Positions 1 to 6,898 of a stretch of 12,000 nt of DNA are shown here, in pieces. Each line of letters begins with the position of its first letter. Positions within the stretch are counted from its first letter, which is position 1. The notes beneath the pieces were generated by a model. The model saw only the letters and a list, made by a program, of their open reading frames with translations. It was not told the origin of the DNA and did not search any database. The DNA is from an uncultured bacterium (GTDB lineage: Bacteria > Auribacterota > Tritonobacteria > UBA1439), in the NCBI GenBank assembly GCA_937858775.1, contig CALLYX010000234.1:1-12000 (forward strand), in the 5' to 3' direction. Made by a program: the position numbers and the translations under genes.

Positions 1-101
1 CCGGAGGCCGCGCGCTCGGGAGGGCGGAGCGCGGCCGCCATCATCGAGAACCTGAAACAGAGAGCGCCGGCGACGATGACAGCCGGCAGAATCCTCTTCA
101 T
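1..101 (-). CDS. Start of an unknown exported or membrane protein (partial)
   Basis: An ATG at 99-101 on the minus strand opens a reading frame with no stop down to the window edge (33 codons). The purine-rich stretch GGGGGGAAGG lies just upstream and could act as a ribosome binding site. The predicted N-terminus starts MKRILPAVIVAGALC, a short basic start followed by a hydrophobic run, then MMAAAL and a Pro/Arg-rich stretch. This resembles a signal peptide or a first membrane segment. Too little is present to name a family. It lies downstream of serC on the same strand, with a strong hairpin between them, so it is probably a separate transcription unit. It could also be a chance open frame in GC-rich DNA. 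Confidence 0.35.
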   Translation of the reverse strand, partial: MKRILPAVIVAGALCFRFSMMAAALRPPERAAS

Positions 102-120
102 CCCTTCCCCCCCGCGGATG

Positions 121-160
121 CGGAAATGGGCAGGGCGCCCGACGGCGCCCTGCCCATCCG
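121..160 (-). terminator. Hairpin downstream of serC, probable terminator
   Basis: ATGGGCAGGGCGCC (126-139) pairs perfectly with GGCGCCCTGCCCAT (144-157) around a CGAC loop, giving a 14-bp stem. CGG 121-123 can add three more pairs with CCG 158-160 past a two-base bulge. It lies 34 bp beyond the serC stop. On the minus strand the stem is followed only by a short T run (ATTTCC), so it is an imperfect intrinsic terminator. The stem strength and the position between two genes support the call. Confidence 0.55.
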
Positions 161-190
161 GGCATTCAGCGCGCGGAGATCCCGGCGGCG

Positions 191-1276
191 TCAGGGGTTC
201 GCTTTCCGGAACTCCTCCAGGAACGCCGTCAGGGCCTTGACCCCCTTGAGCGTCATGGCGTTGTAGATCGAGGCGCGCATTCCGCCCATGGTCCGGTATC
301 CCTTCAGGCCGATCAGATTCCGCGCCTTGGCCTCCGCGACGCACTTCTCGTCGAGCGCCTCGCTCGGGAGCTTGAACGTCACGTTCATGTGGGAGCGGTC
401 CCCCTTCTGCGACACGCGCGGCGTGTAATAGCCGCCGGAGCCGTCGAGCGTCTTGTAGAGCAGGTTCGCCTTCCTCCGGTTGAGCCTCTCGATGTACGGC
501 ACGCCGCCCTTCTCCTTGAGATCGCGGAGGGCGAGGAGGGAGAGGTATATGGCGAAGCATGGCGGGGTGTTGTGCATCGACCCCTTGTCCACGTGCGTCC
601 CGTAAGAGACCATCGTCGGGAGCTTCTTAGCGCGCGCGCGCGCCACCATGTCCTCCCTCACGATCACCACCGCCACGCCGGCGGGGCCTAGGTTTTTCTG
701 CGCCCCCGCGTAGAGGAGCGCGACCCTGGACCAGTCGATCGGATGGCTGAGGAAGTCGGATGAGGCGTCCACCACGAGCGGCACCTGGCCCGGGTCCGGG
801 AAGTCGTGCCACTCGGTTCCGCTGATCGTCTCGTTGGATGTGATATGCAGGTAAGACGCGTTAGGGTCGACCTGGAAATCGCGCGGGATGTAGTCGTACC
901 CCTCCGCCGACGAGGCGGCGACGGTCACGTCCCCGAAAAACCTGGCTTCCTTGATGGCGGCCTTGGCCCACGAACCGGTGTCGACATACGCGGGGGGCTT
1001 CCCTTCGATGCGCAGGTTCCACGGCACGTGGAAGAACTGCGTGGAGGCGCCGCCGTGAAGCCAGAGGACGTGAAACTCGGGCGGCAGGGCGTAAAGCTCC
1101 TTGATGAGGGACGTCGCCTCGTCGATCACCGATTGAAAGTCCTTCGACCGGTGGCTGATTTCGCAGACCGACATGCCGCTCCCCCGGAAGTCAAGCAGCT
1201 CCCTCTTCGCCTCCTTGAGCGCCTTCAGCGGGAGCGTCGCAGGCCCCGCGTAGAAGTTGAACACCCGCTTTCCCAT
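191..1276 (-). CDS. serC: Phosphoserine aminotransferase SerC
   Basis: This is a cytosolic PLP enzyme that transfers the amino group of glutamate to 3-phosphohydroxypyruvate, the second step of serine synthesis. It is 361 residues long, the normal family length. The fold-type I hallmarks are in order: an N-terminal NFYAGPATLP segment; E39-ISHR (39-43); the PLP-phosphate-binding HGGASTQF (74-81); N148-ET; D170, which contacts the PLP ring; the Schiff-base Lys194 in YAGAQKNLGPAG; and MRASIYNA (333-340). The frame is open 12 codons further upstream, but an ideal AAGGAGGT ribosome binding site lies six bases before the ATG at 1276, and homology starts there. It is divergent from the DUF1015-serA-gdhA operon and shares its control region. 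Together with SerA it covers two of the three steps of the phosphorylated serine pathway. Confidence 0.96.
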   Translation of the reverse strand: MGKRVFNFYAGPATLPLKALKEAKRELLDFRGSGMSVCEISHRSKDFQSVIDEATSLIKELYALPPEFHVLWLHGGASTQFFHVPWNLRIEGKPPAYVDTGSWAKAAIKEARFFGDVTVAASSAEGYDYIPRDFQVDPNASYLHITSNETISGTEWHDFPDPGQVPLVVDASSDFLSHPIDWSRVALLYAGAQKNLGPAGVAVVIVREDMVARARAKKLPTMVSYGTHVDKGSMHNTPPCFAIYLSLLALRDLKEKGGVPYIERLNRRKANLLYKTLDGSGGYYTPRVSQKGDRSHMNVTFKLPSEALDEKCVAEAKARNLIGLKGYRTMGGMRASIYNAMTLKGVKALTAFLEEFRKANP

Positions 1277-1282
1277 ATCGAC

Positions 1283-1290
1283 ACCTCCTT
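1283..1290 (-). promoter_or_regulatory. Shine-Dalgarno site that fixes the serC start
   Basis: On the minus strand AAGGAGGT lies six bases before the ATG at 1276. This is a near-perfect match to the anti-Shine-Dalgarno sequence. It rules against the in-frame upstream ATG at 1312, whose extra 12 residues (rich in Arg and Gln) are not part of the SerC fold. Confidence 0.85.
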
Positions 1291-1327
1291 CTTGGCGCGC
1301 ACGCGCCTGCAACCGACGTAGGGGCGT

Positions 1328-1357
1328 ATGATACTACTTTTCGGAGGCGGCTGTCCA
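1328..1357 (-). promoter_or_regulatory. Candidate sigma-70-type promoter for serC
   Basis: On the minus strand TGGACA (1352-1357) is followed after 18 bp by TATCAT (1328-1333). These match the -35 and -10 consensus at five of six bases each. An overlapping alternative -10 is TAGTAT (1331-1336), with a 15-bp spacer. Initiation near 1321 would give a leader of about 45 bases that ends at the serC ribosome binding site. The AT-rich island stands out against very GC-rich surroundings. Confidence 0.5.
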
Positions 1358-1378
1358 CCCCGAGTTGCCTGCCGGTCC

Positions 1379-1396
1379 CCCCGCGCCCGCGCGGGG
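1379..1396. repeat. Inverted repeat between divergent promoters, candidate operator
   Basis: CCCCGCGC (1379-1386) and GCGCGGGG (1389-1396) form a perfect 8-bp inverted repeat with a 2-bp centre. It ends 10 bp before the -35 box of the plus-strand promoter and lies behind the serC promoter, where a regulator could act on both directions. The repeat is pure G/C in a GC-rich genome, so chance is a real alternative. Confidence 0.3.
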
Positions 1397-1406
1397 CCGA
1401 ATAAGG

Positions 1407-1435
1407 TTGACGGACGGGCGCCCCTCGCCTATTAT
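1407..1435 (+). promoter_or_regulatory. Candidate sigma-70-type promoter for the DUF1015-serA-gdhA operon
   Basis: TTGACG (1407-1412) and TATTAT (1430-1435) are separated by exactly 17 bp, and each matches the consensus at five of six bases. The expected start near 1442 gives a leader of about 28 bases before the ATG at 1470, with a GGAGGAG ribosome binding site at 1455-1461. This is the best promoter match in the window. Confidence 0.7.
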
Positions 1436-1445
1436 GGGGCCCCAT
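1434..1445. promoter_or_regulatory. Palindrome over the -10 edge and start site, candidate operator
   Basis: ATGGGGCCCCAT is a perfect 12-bp palindrome. It overlaps the last two bases of the -10 box and covers the predicted transcription start of the DUF1015-serA-gdhA operon. A protein bound there would block initiation. No regulator gene lies in the window, and the site occurs only once here, so the role is inferred from position alone. Confidence 0.3.
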
Positions 1446-1469
1446 CACCACCACGGAGGAGATTGCGTC

Positions 1470-2792
1470 ATGGCGGGGATTTATCCGTTCAGGGGTTACC
1501 GCTACAACCGGGAGAAGGTCGCGGACGTGGGCCTCGTCTTCGCCGAGCCGTACGACAAGATCACCCCGGAGCTCCAGGAGAAGTACTACCGGCGGCACCC
1601 GTACAACATCGTTCGCTTCTCCAAGGGGAAGACCACGCCGCAGGACACCCCGGCCGACAACCAGTACACGCGCGCCCGCGCCTTCCTCGACCGGTGCATC
1701 GCCGAGAATATCCTCGTCCGCGACGCGCGGGAGGCGATCTATCCGTACGAACAGGAGTATTCGTTCGGAGGGGGGCCCGTGAAGACGCGCCGCGGCTTTA
1801 TCGCGCTCGGAGGGCTGGAGGAGTTCGGGGAGGGGGGGGTCATGCCGCACGAGCGCACCCTCGCCGGCCCGAAGGCGGACCGGCTCAACCTGATGCGCGC
1901 CACCGCCGCCCAGACGGGCCTCATCTTCATGCTCTACCCCGATCCTGCCGGGGCGGTCATGGACGCGCTCTCCGCGGCGGCCCTTGGGCCGCCAGAGATC
2001 GAGGCGCGCGACGACGACGGCGTGATCCACCGCGTCCGCGTGATCGACGACCCGTCCGTCCACAGGACCGTGCAGGCGCTCATGGCGGATAAGACGCTCT
2101 TCATCGCCGACGGGCACCACCGCTACGAGACGGCCCTGAACTACCGGCGGGAGATGCGGGAGAGGGGGGTGCGCTGCTCCCCCGGGAACGAGAACTACGA
2201 CACGCACATCATGGCGTTCATCGCGATGGAGGACCCGGGCCTGACGATCCTTCCCACGCACCGCCTCCTGCACCACCTGCCCGCCGGGCAGGCGGCGGCG
2301 CTTCCCGAGCTGCTGAAGCGGTTCTTCGCGGTGGAACGCCGCCGGGGCCTGGATGAGATGCTTGCCGGGATGGCGGCTGACCGCGCAGGCGAGCACCGCT
2401 TCGGCCTATACCTCGGCGGCGAGTTCGCCGTTCTCGCGCTCAAGGACGAGGCCGCGGTCACCGCCCTGATGCGGAAAGACGCCTCGGCCGACTGGAAACG
2501 GCTGGACGTGAGCGTCATCCACACGGTCCTCGAGGCGCTGCTGGGAATCGATCGGAAGCGGCTCGAGGATGAGGCGCACGTCGCCTACGATCGGTACGCG
2601 GATGCCGCCGTCCGCGCGGTGGACGGCGGCGCATTCCAGGCGGCGGTCTTCCTGAACCCCACAAGGGCCCCGGAGGTCGCGAAGATAGCGGGGAATGGGG
2701 AAAGGATGCCGCAGAAATCCACCGATTTTTACCCGAAGCTCTACACAGGCCTGGTGGTCAACGCGCTCAATATTCCGGCGGGCGCGCGCTGA
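1470..2792 (+). CDS. DUF1015 (COG4198) family protein in the serine operon
   Basis: This 440-residue protein is recognised as DUF1015, a family without an established biochemical role known to me. Visible signatures are YPFRGY at the N-terminus, PYDKI (27-31), HPYNIVRF (43-50), HERTLAGPKADR (127-138), ADGHHRYETAL (213-223), DVSVIH (346-351), NPT (396-398) and MPQKSTDFYPKLYTGLV near the C-terminus. No signal peptide or membrane segment is seen, so it is probably cytosolic. The start is the ATG at 1470, with GGAGGAG eight bases upstream; the 35 extra residues of the longer frame would lie upstream of and across the promoter. It heads an operon with serA 25 bp downstream and is divergent from serC. 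This context ties it to serine metabolism. The DGHHRYE segment resembles the nucleotide-phosphate-binding motif of ParB/sulfiredoxin-fold proteins, which include the serine kinase SerK. A kinase or phosphoserine-related role is possible but unproven. Confidence 0.88.
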   Translation: MAGIYPFRGYRYNREKVADVGLVFAEPYDKITPELQEKYYRRHPYNIVRFSKGKTTPQDTPADNQYTRARAFLDRCIAENILVRDAREAIYPYEQEYSFGGGPVKTRRGFIALGGLEEFGEGGVMPHERTLAGPKADRLNLMRATAAQTGLIFMLYPDPAGAVMDALSAAALGPPEIEARDDDGVIHRVRVIDDPSVHRTVQALMADKTLFIADGHHRYETALNYRREMRERGVRCSPGNENYDTHIMAFIAMEDPGLTILPTHRLLHHLPAGQAAALPELLKRFFAVERRRGLDEMLAGMAADRAGEHRFGLYLGGEFAVLALKDEAAVTALMRKDASADWKRLDVSVIHTVLEALLGIDRKRLEDEAHVAYDRYADAAVRAVDGGAFQAAVFLNPTRAPEVAKIAGNGERMPQKSTDFYPKLYTGLVVNALNIPAGAR

Positions 2793-2817
2793 CCGCCCAC
2801 GACAGAGGAGGGGCTCC

Positions 2818-3735
2818 ATGAAGAGGGTATTGATCTGCGACCCGGTCGCCAAGGAGGCTGTGGCGATCCTCAGTAACGCGGGGATCGCGGTGGACGAGAA
2901 ATCCGGCCTCAAGGAGCCGGACCTCGTCTCGTGCATCGGCGATTACGACGGCGTGATCGTTCGCAGCGCCACGAAGATCACCCGCCCGGTCATCGAGGCC
3001 GGGAAGAGGCTCAAGGTCATCGCGCGCGGGGGCGTCGGGCTCGACAACATCGATGTCGCCTGCGCGAAGGAGCGCGGGATCCCGGTCGTCAACACCCCAC
3101 ACGCGTCCTCCATCTCCGTCGCCGAGCTGGCGATCGGATTGATCTTCGCCGTCGCCCGCGCCATCCCGGCGGCGGACGCCTCCATCAAGGCCGGGAAGTG
3201 GGAGAAGAAGAAGTTCATGGGGTCCGAGCTCTACGGTAAGAAGATCGGGGTCATCGGGATCGGCCGCATCGGGCAGGAGATCGCCGTCCGCGCCCTCGGC
3301 CTGGGGATGAAGGTCACCACATGCGCCCGGACCCGCCGCTGCGCCCCGATCGTCCAGGCCCCCCTGATGGAGGCGTGCGACCTGGACGCCCTCCTAAGGG
3401 AGTCCGACATCATCACCCTGCACATCCCCAAGACGAAGGAGTCGACGCACCTCATCGGGGAGAAGCAGTTCGCCATGATGAAGAAGGGCGTCATCATCAT
3501 CAACTGCGCGCGCGGCGGGGTCGTGGACGAAAAGGCCCTCTACGAGGCGCTCCAGAGCGGTAAGGTGCGCGGCGCCGCCCTCGACGTCTTCGAGATCGAG
3601 CCCCCCGCGCCCGACAACCCCCTTCTGAAACTCGAGAACGTGGTCGCCACGCCGCACATCGGCGCCTCCACCGTCGAGGGTCAGTTCCGCGTCGGCACGG
3701 AGGTCGCGGCCCTCGTTGTCGACAAGCTCAAGTGA
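2818..3735 (+). CDS. serA: Short D-3-phosphoglycerate dehydrogenase SerA without ACT domain
   Basis: The enzyme oxidises 3-phosphoglycerate to 3-phosphohydroxypyruvate, the first step of serine synthesis. At 305 residues it has only the substrate- and nucleotide-binding domains of the D-2-hydroxyacid dehydrogenases, with no C-terminal ACT or ASB domain, so allosteric control by serine through those domains is absent. Visible are RSATKIT (49-55), RGGVGLDNID (70-79), the Rossmann GIGRIG (147-152), catalytic Arg232 in NCARGG, Glu261 in FEIEPP and His280 in TPHIGAST. The loop after the second Rossmann strand reads CARTRR (169-174) where NAD enzymes have an Asp (as in YDP), suggesting altered cofactor preference. 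A GAGGAGGGG site precedes the ATG at 2818, and the longer upstream frame runs back into the DUF1015 gene and is rejected. A related 2-hydroxyacid dehydrogenase function is possible, but the serC and DUF1015 context favours SerA. Confidence 0.9.
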   Translation: MKRVLICDPVAKEAVAILSNAGIAVDEKSGLKEPDLVSCIGDYDGVIVRSATKITRPVIEAGKRLKVIARGGVGLDNIDVACAKERGIPVVNTPHASSISVAELAIGLIFAVARAIPAADASIKAGKWEKKKFMGSELYGKKIGVIGIGRIGQEIAVRALGLGMKVTTCARTRRCAPIVQAPLMEACDLDALLRESDIITLHIPKTKESTHLIGEKQFAMMKKGVIIINCARGGVVDEKALYEALQSGKVRGAALDVFEIEPPAPDNPLLKLENVVATPHIGASTVEGQFRVGTEVAALVVDKLK

Positions 3736-3761
3736 CGCGGCGGAGACGGAAAGGGGCCCGC

Positions 3762-5030
3762 ATGAAGAAGCCGCAGGGTCGCACGGGTGGAGAGGGGCCG
3801 CTGGAGATGGCCCTCAAGCAGCTCGGCATCGTCGCCGGGAAGCTGGGGCTGAGCCCCGATATCCACGAGAAGCTGAAGCACCCGCAGAGGACGTTGATCG
3901 TGTCCGTGCCGGTCCGGATGGACAACGGCCGCCTGAAGGTCTTCACCGGCTACCGGGTCCAGCACAGCATGGAGCGCGGCCCGTGCAAGGGCGGGATCCG
4001 GTACCACCCGGCGGTCGACCTCGACGAGATAGCGGCGCTCGCCATGCTGATGACGTGGAAGTGCGCGCTGGTGAACATCCCGTACGGCGGGGCGAAGGGC
4101 GGCGTGGTGTGCGACCCGTCGAAGATGTCCGATGGCGAGATCGAGCGTCTGACGCGGCGCTACGCCAGCGAGATAGCGATCATAATCGGCCCCGACAAGG
4201 ACATCCCCGCCCCCGACATGAACACCAACCCGAGGGTTATGGGCTGGATCATGGACACCTACAGCATGAACCACGGCCACTCCGTCCCGGGGGTGGTGAC
4301 GGGGAAGCCGCTCTGCCTCGGCGGGTCCAAGGGGCGGCTGGAGGCTACCGCGCGCGGGGTGTTCTACGTCACCGAGCAGGTCTGCGGCTATAAAGGGATG
4401 GAGCTGAGCGGCTCCACCTTCGCGATTCAGGGGTTCGGAAACGTCGGCTCGAACTCGGCGCGCATCATCCACGAGCACGGCGGCACGATCGTGGCGGCGA
4501 GCGACGTGACCGGGGGGGTGCACAACCCCGCGGGGCTCGACATCCAGGGGCTCCTAGCCCACGTCGCGAGGACCGGGGCGGTGAGGGGGTTCGAGGGCGG
4601 GAAGGCGGTCACGAACGCCCGGCTCCTGGAGACCGAGTGCGACATCCTCATCCCGGCGGCGCTCGAGGGGCAGATCACGGCGCGGAACGCCCCGAGGGTG
4701 AAGGCGAAGATAGTCGTCGAGGCCGCCAACGCGCCGACCACCACGGACGCCGACGGCATCCTCTCCAAGCGCGGAGTCCTCGTGGTGCCGGACATCCTCG
4801 CCAACGCGGGCGGCGTCACCGTCTCCTACTTCGAGTGGGTCCAGAGCCTCCAGGAATACTTCTGGAGCGAGGAGGAGGTGAACGAGAGGCTCCGCAGGAT
4901 AATGACCGGGGCGTTCGCGGAGACGGCGGCGATGATGGAGAGGCACCGTGTCGACATGCGCACCGCCGCGATGATGCTCGGCGTCAGCAGGGTTGCCGAG
5001 GCCGCGGGATACAGGGGGTTGTGGCCGTAG
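3762..5030 (+). CDS. gdhA: Glutamate dehydrogenase (hexameric type), first copy
   Basis: The protein interconverts glutamate and 2-oxoglutarate plus ammonium with NAD(P)H. It is 422 residues, typical of the small hexameric class. Conserved features are GPCKGGIRYHP (Lys76), MTWKC (Lys100), the catalytic Lys112 in PYGGAKGG, Asp152 in PAPDMNT, the dinucleotide-binding GFGNVG (224-229), and Ser355 in AGGVTVSYFEW. Lys76 and Ser355 match the residues that hold the glutamate side chain, which argues against a leucine or phenylalanine dehydrogenase. The start chosen is the ATG at 3762, preceded by GGAAAGGGG. A GTG at 3732 overlapping the serA stop would add ten Arg-rich residues and is less likely. 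It lies 26 bp after serA, probably in one operon, so it can regenerate the glutamate used by SerC. Cofactor choice cannot be read safely from the sequence. A second copy lies at 5629-6882. Confidence 0.94.
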   Translation: MKKPQGRTGGEGPLEMALKQLGIVAGKLGLSPDIHEKLKHPQRTLIVSVPVRMDNGRLKVFTGYRVQHSMERGPCKGGIRYHPAVDLDEIAALAMLMTWKCALVNIPYGGAKGGVVCDPSKMSDGEIERLTRRYASEIAIIIGPDKDIPAPDMNTNPRVMGWIMDTYSMNHGHSVPGVVTGKPLCLGGSKGRLEATARGVFYVTEQVCGYKGMELSGSTFAIQGFGNVGSNSARIIHEHGGTIVAASDVTGGVHNPAGLDIQGLLAHVARTGAVRGFEGGKAVTNARLLETECDILIPAALEGQITARNAPRVKAKIVVEAANAPTTTDADGILSKRGVLVVPDILANAGGVTVSYFEWVQSLQEYFWSEEEVNERLRRIMTGAFAETAAMMERHRVDMRTAAMMLGVSRVAEAAGYRGLWP

Positions 5031-5046
5031 GCGGCGCCGCGGGGGG

Positions 5047-5532
5047 TCAGAGCGTCCTTATCTCCGCCTCCATCGTCCCCGTCTCCAGGAGCGCGACGGT
5101 GCTGCGGCCCGTGATCCACCCGCCGCACTCGCCGGGGTTGACCACCAGCGTCCGCCCGGTCCTCCTGACCACCGCCTCGTGCGTGTGGCCGTAGACGATG
5201 GCGTCATACGCCCCGCTCGCCTCGATCGCCTCAAGCGCGTCGGGGGCATGCATTAGGAGCATCCTCCTGCCCCCGGCCTCAAACCCCCACGCCCCCGGGT
5301 GGATATCCGCGAACGGGGCGAACCTCTTCTCCAGGAAGGGCCGGTCGCCGTCGTTGTTCCCGAAGACGGCGATCATCCGCATCTCGAGCCTCGCGAACTC
5401 CTTCGCCGTGATCGGCGAGATGATGTCGCCCGCGTGGAGCACCAGCCCCGCGCACTCCCTGTTGAAGAGATCGACCGCCCTCTTGATCATGGGCATATTC
5501 TCGTGCGAATCCGCCATCAGCCCTATCCTCAC
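5047..5532 (-). CDS. YfcE/MJ0936-type metallophosphoesterase
   Basis: This 161-residue protein has the full calcineurin-like phosphoesterase metal-site set: DSH (Asp8, His10), GD (35-36), GNND (58-61), His95 and GHTH (115-118), in the compact arrangement of the YfcE/MJ0936 phosphodiesterase group. Such enzymes hydrolyse phosphodiesters in vitro with a dinuclear metal centre; the physiological substrate is usually unknown, and nothing here reveals it. No signal peptide is seen, so it is probably cytosolic. The start is GTG at 5532, with a G-rich GGAGGGGGG site just upstream. Its stop lies 16 bp from that of the first gdhA, convergent, with only the short palindrome GCGGCGCCGC (5031-5040) in the gap and no clear terminator. 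It is divergent from the second gdhA. A link to the neighbouring pathways is not apparent. Confidence 0.9.
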   Translation of the reverse strand: MRIGLMADSHENMPMIKRAVDLFNRECAGLVLHAGDIISPITAKEFARLEMRMIAVFGNNDGDRPFLEKRFAPFADIHPGAWGFEAGGRRMLLMHAPDALEAIEASGAYDAIVYGHTHEAVVRRTGRTLVVNPGECGGWITGRSTVALLETGTMEAEIRTL

Positions 5533-5570
5533 CGCCCCCCCTCCCCCCGGCCCCTCCGCGGCCGGCGCCC

Positions 5571-5599
5571 TTGCGTTTCCACCGGCCTTAGTATATCAT
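5571..5599 (+). promoter_or_regulatory. Candidate promoter for the gdhA2-stnABC operon
   Basis: TTGCGT (5571-5576) and TATCAT (5594-5599) are 17 bp apart in the 96-bp spacer between the divergent phosphoesterase and gdhA2. The -10 matches the consensus at five of six bases and the -35 at three. Initiation near 5606 leaves a leader of about 23 bases that contains the GGAGGA ribosome binding site (5615-5620). Confidence 0.5.
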
Positions 5600-5628
5600 C
5601 TGTCACCGCATGCCGGAGGATCATTCCC

Positions 5629-6882
5629 GTGGCCAACAACCAGACGACAGCGTGGCAGATGGCCCTCGATCAGCTCGACGGGGCGGCCAGGATTCTCAAT
5701 CTCGACCCGTACATCCACGAGCGGCTTCGCCACTCCCAGCGCGAACTGACCGTCTCGATCCCGATGCGGATGGACGACGGGAGCCCGCGCGTCTTCACGG
5801 GCTACCGCGTGCAGCACAATCTAATCCGCGGGCCCGCGAAGGGGGGGATTCGTTACCACCCCGCTGTCGACCTCGACGAGATCAGGGCGCTCGCCATGTG
5901 GATGACGTGGAAGTGCGCCGTGGTGAACCTCCCGTACGGCGGGGCGAAGGGCGGGGTGATCTGCGACCCGAAGGCGATGTCGCCGCGTGAGATCGAGCAC
6001 CTGACGCGCCGCTACGCGACGGAGATCGAGTTCTTCATCGGCCCCGACAAGGATATCCCGGCCCCCGACGTCTACACCGACGAGCAGGTCATGGCCTGGT
6101 TCATGGACACCATCAGTATGACCGAGGGGTGGAGCGCCATAAGCTCCGTGACCGGCAAGCCGGTCGAGATCGGCGGGTCGCTCGGACGCCGCGAGGCGAC
6201 CGGGCGGGGGGTGATGTTCGCCGCAGTCGAGGCGCTTCGCTACGCCGGCATCCCGACGGCGGGGGCGCGCGTTGCGGTCCAGGGGTTCGGCAACGCGGGC
6301 TCCGTCTCGGCGCTGCTCCTCCACGACGCCGACGCCACGATCGTCGCCGTCTCCGACTCGAAAGGCGGGGTGTACAACGCCAAGGGGCTCGACCCCCACG
6401 CCGTCCTCGCCCACAAGCGCATGGCGGGCACCGTCGCCGGCTTCAACGGGGCCGACCCGATCACCAACGCCGAGCTGCTGGAGGCCGACTGCGACCTCCT
6501 CGTCCCCGCGGCCCTCGAGAAACAGATCACCGCCGCGAACGCCCCGCGCGTGAAGGCGAAGGTCGTCGTGGAGGCGGCCAACGGCCCGACCACACCCGAG
6601 GCGGACAGGATCCTCCGCGACCGCGGGGTCTTCCTGGTCCCGGACATCCTGGCCAACGCGGGCGGGGTCACCGTCTCCTACTTCGAGTGGGTGCAGAACC
6701 TGCAGGCCTATTTCTGGAGCGAGGCGGAGGTGAACGAAAGGCTCCGCGCCGTCATGGGCTCGGCCTTCGACGCGGTGCTGCGCACCGCCGAGAGGCACCG
6801 CATCGACATGCGCACGGCGGCGCTCGTCCTCGCCGTGGGAAAGGTCGGCAACGCGATGCGGATCCGCGGGCTGTGGCCGTGA
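5629..6882 (+). CDS. gdhA: Glutamate dehydrogenase (hexameric type), second copy
   Basis: This second glutamate dehydrogenase (417 residues) is clearly a paralogue of the first. Over a conserved stretch near the C-terminus (residues 306-357) 42 of 52 positions are identical by eye. All key residues are kept: Lys71, Lys95, catalytic Lys107 in PYGGAKGG, Asp147, the GFGNAG dinucleotide loop (219-224), and Ser350. The start is the GTG at 5629, eight bases after GGAGGA. The frame is open far upstream only because it runs antisense to the phosphoesterase gene. The two copies differ in the region between the domains (residues 149-185: VYTDEQ and SAISSVTGKPVEIGG here, against MNTNPR and SVPGVVTGKPLCLGG). 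It has its own promoter candidate, and stnA starts 16 bp after its stop. This suggests an operon in which glutamate turnover is paired with NAD(P)H/ferredoxin balancing. Which nicotinamide cofactor it uses is not determined. Confidence 0.93.
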   Translation: MANNQTTAWQMALDQLDGAARILNLDPYIHERLRHSQRELTVSIPMRMDDGSPRVFTGYRVQHNLIRGPAKGGIRYHPAVDLDEIRALAMWMTWKCAVVNLPYGGAKGGVICDPKAMSPREIEHLTRRYATEIEFFIGPDKDIPAPDVYTDEQVMAWFMDTISMTEGWSAISSVTGKPVEIGGSLGRREATGRGVMFAAVEALRYAGIPTAGARVAVQGFGNAGSVSALLLHDADATIVAVSDSKGGVYNAKGLDPHAVLAHKRMAGTVAGFNGADPITNAELLEADCDLLVPAALEKQITAANAPRVKAKVVVEAANGPTTPEADRILRDRGVFLVPDILANAGGVTVSYFEWVQNLQAYFWSEAEVNERLRAVMGSAFDAVLRTAERHRIDMRTAALVLAVGKVGNAMRIRGLWP

Positions 6883-6898
6883 TCCGCCGGGGTCCCCG

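Noticed and set aside
1191..2396. A 401-codon minus-strand frame across serC, the promoter region and the DUF1015 gene
   Set aside because: It crosses the divergent promoter region, overlaps two well-supported genes and has no domain signature.
3732..3762. GTG overlapping the serA stop as the start of the first gdhA
   Set aside because: The ATG at 3762 has the GGAAAGGGG ribosome binding site, and the ten extra residues are Arg-rich and atypical. It is not fully excluded.
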